Assembly (NCBI GenBank): GCA_002729015.1
Contig: PBVO01000038.1
Location: 9,890-20,147 of the forward strand
Source: Candidatus Poribacteria bacterium
GTDB taxonomy: Bacteria; Poribacteria; WGA-4E; UBA9662
DNA length: 10,258 nucleotides
Reading direction: 5' to 3'
In this document: piece after piece, positions 1-6,161 of the stretch
Layout of the letters: every line of letters begins with the position of its first letter
How positions within the stretch are numbered: the stretch's first letter is position 1
Notes under the pieces: model-generated
Told to the model about the DNA's origin: nothing
What the model saw: only the letters and a program-made list of their open reading frames with translations
Databases searched by the model: none
Position numbers and translations under genes: made by a program

Positions 1-1
1 G

Positions 2-1339
2 AACCGCGGCATTGAAGATAACTTTTTGACTGATAACTTTTCTAAAGGGTTTCAAATTCATCGTCGCAATCTTGATAATCATCAGCCTCGAGTCAGTGCT
101 ATCTTTTATGCCTGTAATGTTGGTGAGAGAGCTTACGAATGGCCAGATAAAGGTCATGGCGTTTTCAGCTATTATTTGCTACAGGGGTTGAAAGGTGAAG
201 CCGCTAACGAGAACGGTGAAGTTACCATTACCGATTTGGCAGACTACACGCGAAACAAGGTACTGAATTGGGCTAAAACTTACCGGGGAAAAAAGCAAAC
301 GCCGTGGTTGAACCTAACAGGTGAAACTAGATTAGTTTTGGTCGATAAAATAAAGCCAAGATTACTATCAAATGATGGTTCCAGCGTAACTGATCCGGAA
401 CTTGAAGCCTGGAAGGTCGTAAAAGACTCAGCCAATATATTAGATTTTGAAGATTTTTTGTCTGTTTTCCCCGATGGAGATCTATCGGATGTAGCACGAC
501 TGAAAATCAAGAAACTAGAGAGAGTAATTAAACCTCAGCAAGTAACCAAGCCCCTTTCTCAGCAAATACAGGCGGAGCTAGATTTAGCCCGACAACGATT
601 TAATTTAGCAAAGAAGAATAATGATACTGTTGCACAGGTCATATATCGTCAAAAGGAAGCACAATTATTAGCGAAACTGCGTCAAGCTGAAGCAAAGGAG
701 AAGTTAGAAAAGCAACGCAACTGGCACAATTCTAGATTACGACAACCATATCGGATCGGTTCTCAAAACCGGTCCGATATGGTTCTAATACCAGCCGGTC
801 CGGCCACATTGTCTTTTTATCTGGATAAGTATGAAGTTACCAATGCCCAATATAATCGATTCGTACAGGAAACCGGACACCGAAAGCCTTACTACTGGGA
901 TGATGAATATTTCAACCAGCCGAACCAACCCGTTGTAGGCGTTAGTTGGTATGATGCATCAGCTTATGCAAGATGGATTAACAAACGTCTGCCTTCTGAA
1001 AATGAATGGGAATGGGCAGCTCGTGGTGGTTTAAAAAACAAGCAGTATCCTTGGGGAAATCAGGAACCTAATACTAGTCGGGCCAACTACGGCCGTGATG
1101 TAGGAAAATCAAGCCCTGTCGGTAGTTACCCTGCCAATGGGTACGGATTGTACGATATGGCCGGAAATGTTTGGGAATGGTGCCATGACTGGTTTAGCCT
1201 TGACCGAGATGGAAAAGTAGTACGTGGTGGTTCCTGGTACAGTTATACTTATTCTCTGAGTGTAGAGAATCGAAACCAACTCAATCCTGATAGTCTCGAT
1301 AACTTCTTCGGGTTTAGATGTGCCTCAGAATCAAATTAA
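2..1339 (+). CDS. Caspase-like peptidase fused to FGE-sulfatase domain (5' end missing)
   Basis: The frame is open from the first bases (N-R-G-I-E-D-N-F-L...), so the gene starts outside the window and the in-frame TTG at 26 is internal. Numbering from base 2 (445 residues), residues 1-115 are the end of a peptidase C14 (caspase/metacaspase-like) domain: the ACNVGERAYEW and GHGVFSYYLLQGL segments are typical. The catalytic His and Cys (DxCRN) should lie just upstream. Residues 136-172 (KDSANILDFEDF...FPDGD) match a short repeat often seen next to such caspases. Residues 187-243 are charged and probably coiled coil. Residues 259-442 form an FGE/SUMF1 domain (GVSWYDASAYARW, RLPSENEWEWAARGG, YPWGN, GLYDMAGNVWEW, RGGSW, GFR). 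The domain is short at its start: the usual F-x-MG...E.P loop after MVLIPAG is absent. The cysteine pair of true FGEs is also absent. Inferred role: a protease coupled to a sensing or lectin-like domain, possibly in defence or cell death. The target is unknown. Confidence 0.88.
   Translation, partial: NRGIEDNFLTDNFSKGFQIHRRNLDNHQPRVSAIFYACNVGERAYEWPDKGHGVFSYYLLQGLKGEAANENGEVTITDLADYTRNKVLNWAKTYRGKKQTPWLNLTGETRLVLVDKIKPRLLSNDGSSVTDPELEAWKVVKDSANILDFEDFLSVFPDGDLSDVARLKIKKLERVIKPQQVTKPLSQQIQAELDLARQRFNLAKKNNDTVAQVIYRQKEAQLLAKLRQAEAKEKLEKQRNWHNSRLRQPYRIGSQNRSDMVLIPAGPATLSFYLDKYEVTNAQYNRFVQETGHRKPYYWDDEYFNQPNQPVVGVSWYDASAYARWINKRLPSENEWEWAARGGLKNKQYPWGNQEPNTSRANYGRDVGKSSPVGSYPANGYGLYDMAGNVWEWCHDWFSLDRDGKVVRGGSWYSYTYSLSVENRNQLNPDSLDNFFGFRCASESN
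744..784. repeat. 18-bp inverted repeat (hairpin) inside the caspase-FGE gene
   Basis: Arms 744-761 (AACCATATCGGATCGGTT) and 767-784 (AACCGGTCCGATATGGTT) pair over 18 bp with one G-T wobble and a 5-nt loop. The hairpin sits exactly where the coiled-coil linker ends and the FGE domain begins (the MVLIPAG methionine codon is 779-781). It is protein-coding, so it is unlikely to be a terminator, and no T-run follows. Confidence 0.8.
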
Positions 1340-1382
1340 AATAACTGCTTGCATATTATTACTTGTCTGTGCTTTTACCTCT

Positions 1383-1400
1383 ACTAGCAAAATAGCTAGT
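1383..1400. repeat. Small inverted repeat after the caspase-FGE gene
   Basis: ACTAGC and GCTAGT pair over 6 bp around a 6-nt A-rich loop, 43 bp past the stop codon. No T-run follows on either strand, so it is a weak terminator candidate at best. Confidence 0.25.
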
Positions 1401-1403
1401 TAG

Positions 1404-1548
1404 TCAAGCATAAAATGGCTTTACTTGGTCGGTTGGCGGTTCAAATTCAATCCGTTCTTTGTCTGCTATGGCGTGGTAATCGTAGATCCAATGATTCAAC
1501 CAATCTCTCATATAGAAGGATGAGGATATTTCTGTAATGGATTATCTT
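1404..1548 (-). pseudogene. Possible C-terminal relic of an unidentified gene
   Basis: Read on the minus strand, this stretch gives an uninterrupted C-terminus containing RDWLNHWIYDYHAIADKE and ending DQVKPFYA before a TGA (complement of 1404-1406). The composition (W, Y, D, P) looks like real protein rather than random AT-rich translation. A stop closes the frame just upstream, at about 1549-1551, and no start or ribosome site is present. I do not recognise the family. It overlaps the first codons of the plus-strand gene at 1537, so either the relic is dead or the resemblance is chance. Confidence 0.25.
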
Positions 1549-1869
1549 AGAGACATTAGTAAGAAAGTCAAAAATAAACTGTCAGAGCAAGATCAATCAA
1601 CCCTGCAATATGAACAAAAGAAAAACGAGTGGGTGAAATTACAAATAGAAAACCAAAATTTATATCATGATTGGAAAAATATGATGCTAGACCAGGAACC
1701 CGAGAGATGGTCAGATATCAACAGTTCCAACAGAAGCAGTCTGCCTTTCGAGGAATATGGATATTTACCTTTTCATGAACACTTAAGGCTTGGGTATGAA
1801 ATATATGATCGGGATATCAAGGATTTTAAGAAGTACCTAAAAGAACAAAATACCAATTCAAATGGCTGA
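1537..1869 (+). CDS. Small uncharacterised protein (110 aa)
   Basis: ATG start preceded by AAGGATGAGG (1516-1525), a usable Shine-Dalgarno about 11 nt upstream. An in-frame TAG at 1513-1515 rules out a longer form. The product is soluble, highly charged and rich in Lys, Glu, Asp and aromatic residues. There is no signal peptide and no membrane segment. The N-terminal part (residues 1-50) looks helical and possibly coiled coil. The C-terminal part carries an aromatic stretch (LPFEEYGYLPFHEHLRLGYEIYDRD). I recognise no family. It stands alone: about 200 bp from the caspase-FGE gene on the same strand, and convergent with the ASPIC gene. It could be an orphan cytoplasmic protein or a decayed accessory gene. 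The ribosome site and reasonable protein composition favour a real gene. Confidence 0.6.
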   Translation: MDYLRDISKKVKNKLSEQDQSTLQYEQKKNEWVKLQIENQNLYHDWKNMMLDQEPERWSDINSSNRSSLPFEEYGYLPFHEHLRLGYEIYDRDIKDFKKYLKEQNTNSNG

Positions 1870-2098
1870 TGGAAGTCTCGAAAATTACAAATCAATCTTG
1901 AGTCAGATTTGATATTATTACCCACTAAGAATGGTCAAAATCCTATCTAATTTTCCCTAATTGTATTAGTCGAACACTACATCTTGACTCATACAATTTA
2001 TTCCAATTTTTTCGTTGTTTATAATTCGTTTAGTGAATTTAAATAAGAAATCATATCTCGTAGGAACAAGACTAATCTTCGATTTCGCTTGTCGCGAT

Positions 2099-3769
2099 CT
2101 ATTCTAGATTTTCTGGTTGTTCCAAGGTAAGAATTTGTCTAGCGGGTATGTTATTCAATATTTGTTCACTTCCATCTGGCCAGCGAATGTTGACCTCTTC
2201 CACTACATCCACATCGCCAAGACCAAAGTGAAGACGAATATCGTTACTAACGAGGTAGCTAGATCCACTAATTACTTCACTCGTTTGAGTTAATCCATTT
2301 GTACTTATTCTTATTCTTGCACCGATAGCATCTGTATTTTTACTTTTTCCAATAAGGCGAAACATAATCCAAGATTTGAGGTTGCCTAGATCGTTTCGAA
2401 GTATAACAGTCGGTCGGTTAGACTGGCAGACAATCAAGTCAAGGTCTCCATCATTGTCAATATCTCCACGAATTAGACCACGAACGACATAATTGGCTGG
2501 TAGAAGGTTTGTGCTAAACTTTCTTTCTTCAAATTTTCCACTTTTATTATCGAACATCTGAAGTGGCTGCGCATAAGTCATGGTCGTATCGATTAAATGG
2601 ACATTATCCCAAATATGTCCGTTTCCAACTACCAAATCCGGCCATCCATTGTGATCATAATCCATAAATAGTGTACCAAAGCCAAGTAAATGAAACGAAG
2701 GTTTTGCCAATCCTAAATCAAAAGACAAGTCTTCAAAATAGCCAGTTCCATCGTTGACCAAAAGGCAATTTGCCTCAAGAGAGAAATTTGTTACCCACAA
2801 ATCAACATCTCCGTCATTGTCATAATCTCGTGCGTCAACTCCCATAGAGGCATTGATTAATCCCTCCCCATCATAGGCAACTCCCCTTAATACTCCCTCC
2901 TCAACAAAAGTACCATCTTTCTGATTGATATATATATTATTTTTGTTCATATCATTCGCAACATATATATCAATCCAATTGTCATTATTCAAGTCTGAGC
3001 AGACTACGCCCAATCCGCGAGAATCAGGTTCATAGATTCCGGCTGAGATAGTGATGTCAGAAAAAGTACCATCCCCATTATTTTGGAAGAGACGGTCACT
3101 AACACCAGAATATTCAACTGGCCCGCAGTAAATCGGAATATCCTTAAAGAAACAACGCTTCTCATTTTCTATTTCGTAGCTTACATAGTTGCAAATGTAG
3201 AGGTCAAGATCACCATCTGAGTCGATATCGGTCCAAGCCGCGCTCGTACTAAAATCTGAACAGGTCGCACCAGCTTGTTGGGTAACATCAGAAAAGGTTC
3301 CGTTACCATTATTTCGATACAGGATATTTGGTCCAAAGTTGGTCAGATACAGATCGCGAAAACCATCGCCATCATAGTCGCCAACAATCACACCGAGACC
3401 ATACTGACTGTCACCTAAACCAGATTTCTCAGTAACATTGATCAGTTGATCACCATCGTTGCGATAAAGTTTGTTTGTTAAGCTCTGGTCTAATTGGGTT
3501 ATATAATTTCCTTGTACGAGATAGAGATCTAAATCTCCGTCATTATCAAAATCGAAGAGTGCTCCACCACTTCCAATTGTTTCCACAAAATGACGCTGAT
3601 CCGAGAATCCACTGACGTGGCGAAAATCTAATCCTAATTCTTTAGTAATATCATTGAAATGTTCCGGTTTTGCTGATCCGTGGTCAAGGAAATGGAAAAA
3701 GAGCAAGCCGAGAACGATCAAAACCCGTGACAGCCTAAATATTCGAAGGTTAACTATATCTGTTATCAC
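2099..3769 (-). CDS. Secreted FG-GAP/VCBS-repeat protein with ASPIC/UnbV domain
   Basis: 556 residues from a GTG start. An in-frame TAA lies a few codons upstream and no ATG is available, so GTG at 3769 is the only sensible start. No clear Shine-Dalgarno is visible. Residues about 12-33 form a signal peptide. At least seven FG-GAP/VCBS blade motifs follow, each with a calcium-binding-type Asp loop, near residues 72, 131, 181, 259, 315, 369 and 436 (for example DFDNDGDLDLYLV, DYDGDGFRDLYLT, DIDSDGDLDLYIC). This predicts a beta-propeller. Residues about 481-548 (IGARIRI...LHFGLGD...VNIRWPDGSEQ) are the ASPIC/UnbV domain found at the end of CRTAC1-like proteins. Predicted to be exported and to act in binding or adhesion; no catalytic role can be assigned. 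It is the last gene of a probable three-gene operon, 60 bp after the FGE gene. The family is common in Poribacteria, Planctomycetes and Acidobacteria. Confidence 0.93.
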   Translation of the reverse strand: MITDIVNLRIFRLSRVLIVLGLLFFHFLDHGSAKPEHFNDITKELGLDFRHVSGFSDQRHFVETIGSGGALFDFDNDGDLDLYLVQGNYITQLDQSLTNKLYRNDGDQLINVTEKSGLGDSQYGLGVIVGDYDGDGFRDLYLTNFGPNILYRNNGNGTFSDVTQQAGATCSDFSTSAAWTDIDSDGDLDLYICNYVSYEIENEKRCFFKDIPIYCGPVEYSGVSDRLFQNNGDGTFSDITISAGIYEPDSRGLGVVCSDLNNDNWIDIYVANDMNKNNIYINQKDGTFVEEGVLRGVAYDGEGLINASMGVDARDYDNDGDVDLWVTNFSLEANCLLVNDGTGYFEDLSFDLGLAKPSFHLLGFGTLFMDYDHNGWPDLVVGNGHIWDNVHLIDTTMTYAQPLQMFDNKSGKFEERKFSTNLLPANYVVRGLIRGDIDNDGDLDLIVCQSNRPTVILRNDLGNLKSWIMFRLIGKSKNTDAIGARIRISTNGLTQTSEVISGSSYLVSNDIRLHFGLGDVDVVEEVNIRWPDGSEQILNNIPARQILTLEQPENLE

Positions 3770-3829
3770 GGTATATTCGGTAGGTAGTGTTTACCGCTCC
3801 TAGATTCTTTCTGAAACCGTAATCAAAAT

Positions 3830-4729
3830 CTAGAAGTCAGAGGTCTTGGGTATCTTTGAGGAAGGTCGGACCACACGAAACCCGATAGAATGGCTGGAGT
3901 CAAGTGGGAAAAATTTGAATCTCAAGGCCGAACGAAGAAAAACCCGTCCACTATCCCAAGCCCCACCGCGAATTACTCGAGGGTATAGAATATCACGATG
4001 ACGCAGGTTGATTGGATTCTGGCTGGGTCCGTTATGGTAAAAATTCGCGTCGTATTCATCCATACACCACTCCCAAACATTACCTGCCATATCTTCTAAC
4101 CCTTCGGCAGTTGATCCTTTTGGGAATTGCCCAACAGGCATTGGACCGTCATATCTTCTGGCAAAATTGGCATGTTGACGAGATCGAGGTGAGCCGTTTC
4201 CCCAAGGGTAGGTATTCCTACGTTTGCCACGAGCAGCACGCTCCCATTGTGCTTCGGTAGGCAGGCTACCTCCGATCCACTCAGCAAACGCTTGTGCATC
4301 AAACCAAGTGACACCAACAACAGGTAATTGCGAACCAGCAAACTTTTCCTCTTGCCAAATATCCTGTCCTTGATTGCCTCGAGGTTTAGGTCGTCTATTT
4401 TCTTCCACAAATAACTTATATTGAGCATTAGTAATTTCATGCTTAGAAATATAATAAGTTGGTAGGTAAACCCGGTGTAGTGGCTTTTCAGAATCAAATG
4501 CGTGTTGTAAGTCCACCATAGCTCCCCGAAAACTAGCTTCCAGATCCAGAGCAGAAACTTCTTCAGTCTCGGAGCCCATCAGGAAATTTCCGGCAGGAAT
4601 CTCAATCCATTCTATTGAATTCAACACTTCGTGGATAGTTGTGTTAATCTGGGTGGAATCCGTCGCACCCAGATTAACACAAAACCAAAATGGAACTAAT
4701 CCAAACAGAACCGTCAAGGAATAGTTCAT
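3830..4729 (-). CDS. Secreted FGE/SUMF1-domain protein
   Basis: 299 residues from an ATG 8 bp after the stop of the upstream gene, which suggests translational coupling; no strong Shine-Dalgarno is seen. Residues 1-22 look like a Sec signal peptide (hydrophobic core LTVLFGLVPFWF). Residues 41-289 are an FGE-sulfatase (C-type-lectin-like) domain: WIEIPAGNFLMGS, ISKHEITNAQYKLFV, PVVGVTWFDAQAFAEW, SLPTEAQWERAARG, YPWGN, GLEDMAGNVWEWC, RVIRGGAWDSG and SIGFRVVRP. An unusually long insertion (residues 54-80) separates the MGS motif from EKPLHRV. The C-terminal segment has no cysteine pair, so true formylglycine-generating activity is unlikely, and no sulfatase lies nearby. By family it could be a non-catalytic binding domain or a different oxidase. 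The adjacent genes encode other exported binding-type proteins, favouring an extracytoplasmic role. Confidence 0.92.
   Translation of the reverse strand: MNYSLTVLFGLVPFWFCVNLGATDSTQINTTIHEVLNSIEWIEIPAGNFLMGSETEEVSALDLEASFRGAMVDLQHAFDSEKPLHRVYLPTYYISKHEITNAQYKLFVEENRRPKPRGNQGQDIWQEEKFAGSQLPVVGVTWFDAQAFAEWIGGSLPTEAQWERAARGKRRNTYPWGNGSPRSRQHANFARRYDGPMPVGQFPKGSTAEGLEDMAGNVWEWCMDEYDANFYHNGPSQNPINLRHRDILYPRVIRGGAWDSGRVFLRSALRFKFFPLDSSHSIGFRVVRPSSKIPKTSDF
4639..4682. repeat. 17-bp perfect inverted repeat inside a signal-peptide region
   Basis: Arms 4639-4655 (TTGTGTTAATCTGGGTG) and 4666-4682 (CACCCAGATTAACACAA) are exact reverse complements with a 10-nt loop. They encode about residues 16-31 of the FGE-domain protein read on the minus strand, spanning the expected signal-peptide cleavage region. 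In the operon mRNA this would fold into a very stable stem about 50 nt after the start codon. Confidence 0.85.
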
Positions 4730-4737
4730 TTAATCTA

Positions 4738-5526
4738 CTAATCTGATTGGAGTCGTCCTTTGATGGCTCCCCAAGAGACTGGTAATTTTTGTTTCGGCAA
4801 GACTACAAATGGTTCTAGGTTATCCCTGAAATATTCATATTGAATATCTCCTTTCCCTACGGCCTCGCAATTACCAGCGTAGATGCCAATTTCGATCGGG
4901 TCTTTCAAATCCATGGTTTTGGTTTCTTGAATTTCATTCCACTCATCACCTTCTTTTTCTTTCCACCATGTGGTAAAGGTTTTGCCTTTCCGAGCTAACC
5001 GGATATAGACATCCATCGGCTTTCCAGCTTTAGGTTTAAAACCGGGAGCTTCGTTTTGTATCCCTCCTTCTCTAATTTGGAATTGGAGGATGGCATCACC
5101 GCCGCGGCCCCAAAATTTCATAGTAACCCACTCAGGCTTTCCACCTTTACCCAGAGTCGTTTGAGATAGTGCTACGACACCAGAAACAATACTTTGGGTA
5201 GCATATTCCATATAAACGTGCGTCTCAACATCGAAATCTCCACTATGTTCATGGTAAAGTCGATTGGTGGTATCCGCGTTCCATAGATTTCGATTCGGTG
5301 CAGCGTCTATGTGAAGCCAACCTTCTTTAGTTTTTCCAACATCCCATTTTTCAGGTTCTGTACCTTCGTCCTTATTTCTGTCTTTCCATTTCCACTCAGG
5401 ATTTTGCAATTTATTCCCATCAAAAGGATCGCCTAAAGACTTGGCCATCAAGCTTGGAGCCACCAAACAAAGAAGACAAACCACAAATATCGCTGAGATT
5501 TTCATAGCGATTTTTCCAATAAACAA
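4738..5526 (-). CDS. Secreted concanavalin-A-like (DUF1349/LamG-type) protein
   Basis: 262 residues if read from TTG at 5526. A perfect GGAGG (5534-5538) stands 7 nt before this TTG, which favours it over the in-frame ATG at 5505, eight codons in. Either start keeps the signal peptide (MKISAIFVVCLLCLVAPSLMAKS). The mature part is rich in Trp and beta-type sequence. WNADTTNRLYHEHSGDFDVE and DVYIRLARKGKTFTTWW resemble the jelly-roll family of DUF1349/LamG/concanavalin-A-like domains, which bind or process glycans. EIGIYAGN near residue 213 fits the closing strands of that fold. I see no clear catalytic residue pair, so carbohydrate or surface binding is the safer reading. First gene of the probable operon with the FGE and ASPIC/UnbV genes. 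Confidence 0.72.
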   Translation of the reverse strand: MFIGKIAMKISAIFVVCLLCLVAPSLMAKSLGDPFDGNKLQNPEWKWKDRNKDEGTEPEKWDVGKTKEGWLHIDAAPNRNLWNADTTNRLYHEHSGDFDVETHVYMEYATQSIVSGVVALSQTTLGKGGKPEWVTMKFWGRGGDAILQFQIREGGIQNEAPGFKPKAGKPMDVYIRLARKGKTFTTWWKEKEGDEWNEIQETKTMDLKDPIEIGIYAGNCEAVGKGDIQYEYFRDNLEPFVVLPKQKLPVSWGAIKGRLQSD

Positions 5527-5557
5527 AATTTTACCTCCATCGTATCATCGAGTACTG

Positions 5558-5593
5558 ATTTTCTTGTACATAACAAAAGTGTGTCAAGAAAAT
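5558..5593. promoter_or_regulatory. Inverted repeat upstream of the operon (possible operator or leader hairpin)
   Basis: ATTTTCTTG (5558-5566) and CAAGAAAAT (5585-5593) are exact 9-bp inverted copies with an 18-nt spacer. Three more pairs (ACA/TGT) are possible just inside after one small offset. The site lies 32-67 bp before the TTG start of the first operon gene and overlaps the candidate -10 element, as an operator or a 5'-leader hairpin would. No regulator gene is visible nearby. Confidence 0.35.
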
Positions 5594-5618
5594 AACAATA
5601 AGACCCGTATTCTGTCAA
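5589..5618 (-). promoter_or_regulatory. Candidate promoter for the three-gene operon
   Basis: On the minus strand a perfect -35 TTGACA (5613-5618) is followed after 18 nt by TATTTT (5589-5594, 4 of 6 matches to TATAAT). This predicts a start near 5582 and a leader of about 55 nt. A second TTGACA (5582-5587) has no good -10 partner. Sigma specificity in this phylum is unknown to me. Confidence 0.3.
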
Positions 5619-5767
5619 AATTCTATTGAATGGTCAAGTTGAAAAATTAAGATAATAACGGCGTTCAAATTAAAGCACACAATTAACATTTACGAAAATT
5701 GCGAGATTCACGGCTAAGTGTTATAGGAAAAGAGAATGAACTCGTTTGGACTTCAGTAAAAATTTAA

Positions 5768-6136
5768 TTCTTCAACCAAACCAAGATTTTTCATTCTAGT
5801 TCTAAAGAATATCAAGAACGTTTTCAGAAAGTTTCCGAGTCATTCCATATAACTCGGAAAAACAGAAGGAACTGCTCTGATGAGTTTCTGAACGATTTGG
5901 AACTAGAAAATCAGCTTAAAGACTAAATCAACCATTCGATCGAACAAATCAGAGTCTAGGATCAGCACGAAAATTATACTAAGCCACAGGCCAAAAATAG
6001 TAGCCAAACACTACTGGCTTAAGAAATTCAAAAATCTGACCCAATCAAATTGAAAGACAACGACTACAAGTATAAAGAGCCACAACGACCTAAACCATTG
6101 AATAGCTGGGTTAAATTCGTATTCGAAGCCAATTAA
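5768..6136 (+). pseudogene. Decayed integrase-core (rve, IS3/IS481-like) transposase remnant
   Basis: One frame from about 5768 to the TAA at 6134-6136 reads like the C-terminal part of an rve transposase, broken by stops at 5924, 5957 and 6020. It gives SKEYQERFQKVSESFHITR, then a short DEFLNDLELENQL segment matching the 'RFNRTLxxEFLN' region, then NHSIEQI, then NYTKPQAKNSSQT, comparable to the usual 'YNxxRPHQALNYxTP' end, and finally a WVKFVFEAN tail. About 15 residues that would carry the last catalytic Glu seem missing after FHITR, and the N-terminal DD part is not recognisable. There is no indel that shifts frame, so decay is mainly by point mutation plus the internal loss. No terminal inverted repeats or target duplications were seen. 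The assignment rests on motif resemblance by eye. Confidence 0.42.
5832..5860. repeat. 9-bp perfect inverted repeat within the transposase remnant
   Basis: TTTCCGAGT (5832-5840) and ACTCGGAAA (5852-5860) pair exactly around an 11-nt loop. It lies right where the transposase similarity loses its catalytic segment, so it may mark the site of a deletion. Confidence 0.45.
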
Positions 6137-6161
6137 CTTTATCAGTTTTTCAAATACCGAC

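Larger units (their letters stand above)
5527..5767. other. Non-coding stretch upstream of the operon
   Basis: AT-rich and without a convincing gene. Apart from the promoter candidate and inverted repeat at 5558-5618, I see only possible but unreadable upstream traces of the transposase remnant (an A-K-C-Y-R-K-R-E stretch near 5713). Confidence 0.5.

Noticed and set aside
26..28. TTG as the start of the caspase-FGE gene
   Set aside because: The frame is open to the window edge and the upstream residues continue the caspase domain, so this TTG is internal.
1439..1450. GGTTCAAATTC resembling a tRNA T-arm
   Set aside because: No matching acceptor, D or anticodon stems around it; no tRNA could be folded here.
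4096..4497. Open frame of 133 codons on the minus strand
   Set aside because: It is an alternate frame inside the clear FGE gene at 3830-4729 and has no domain or ribosome-site support.
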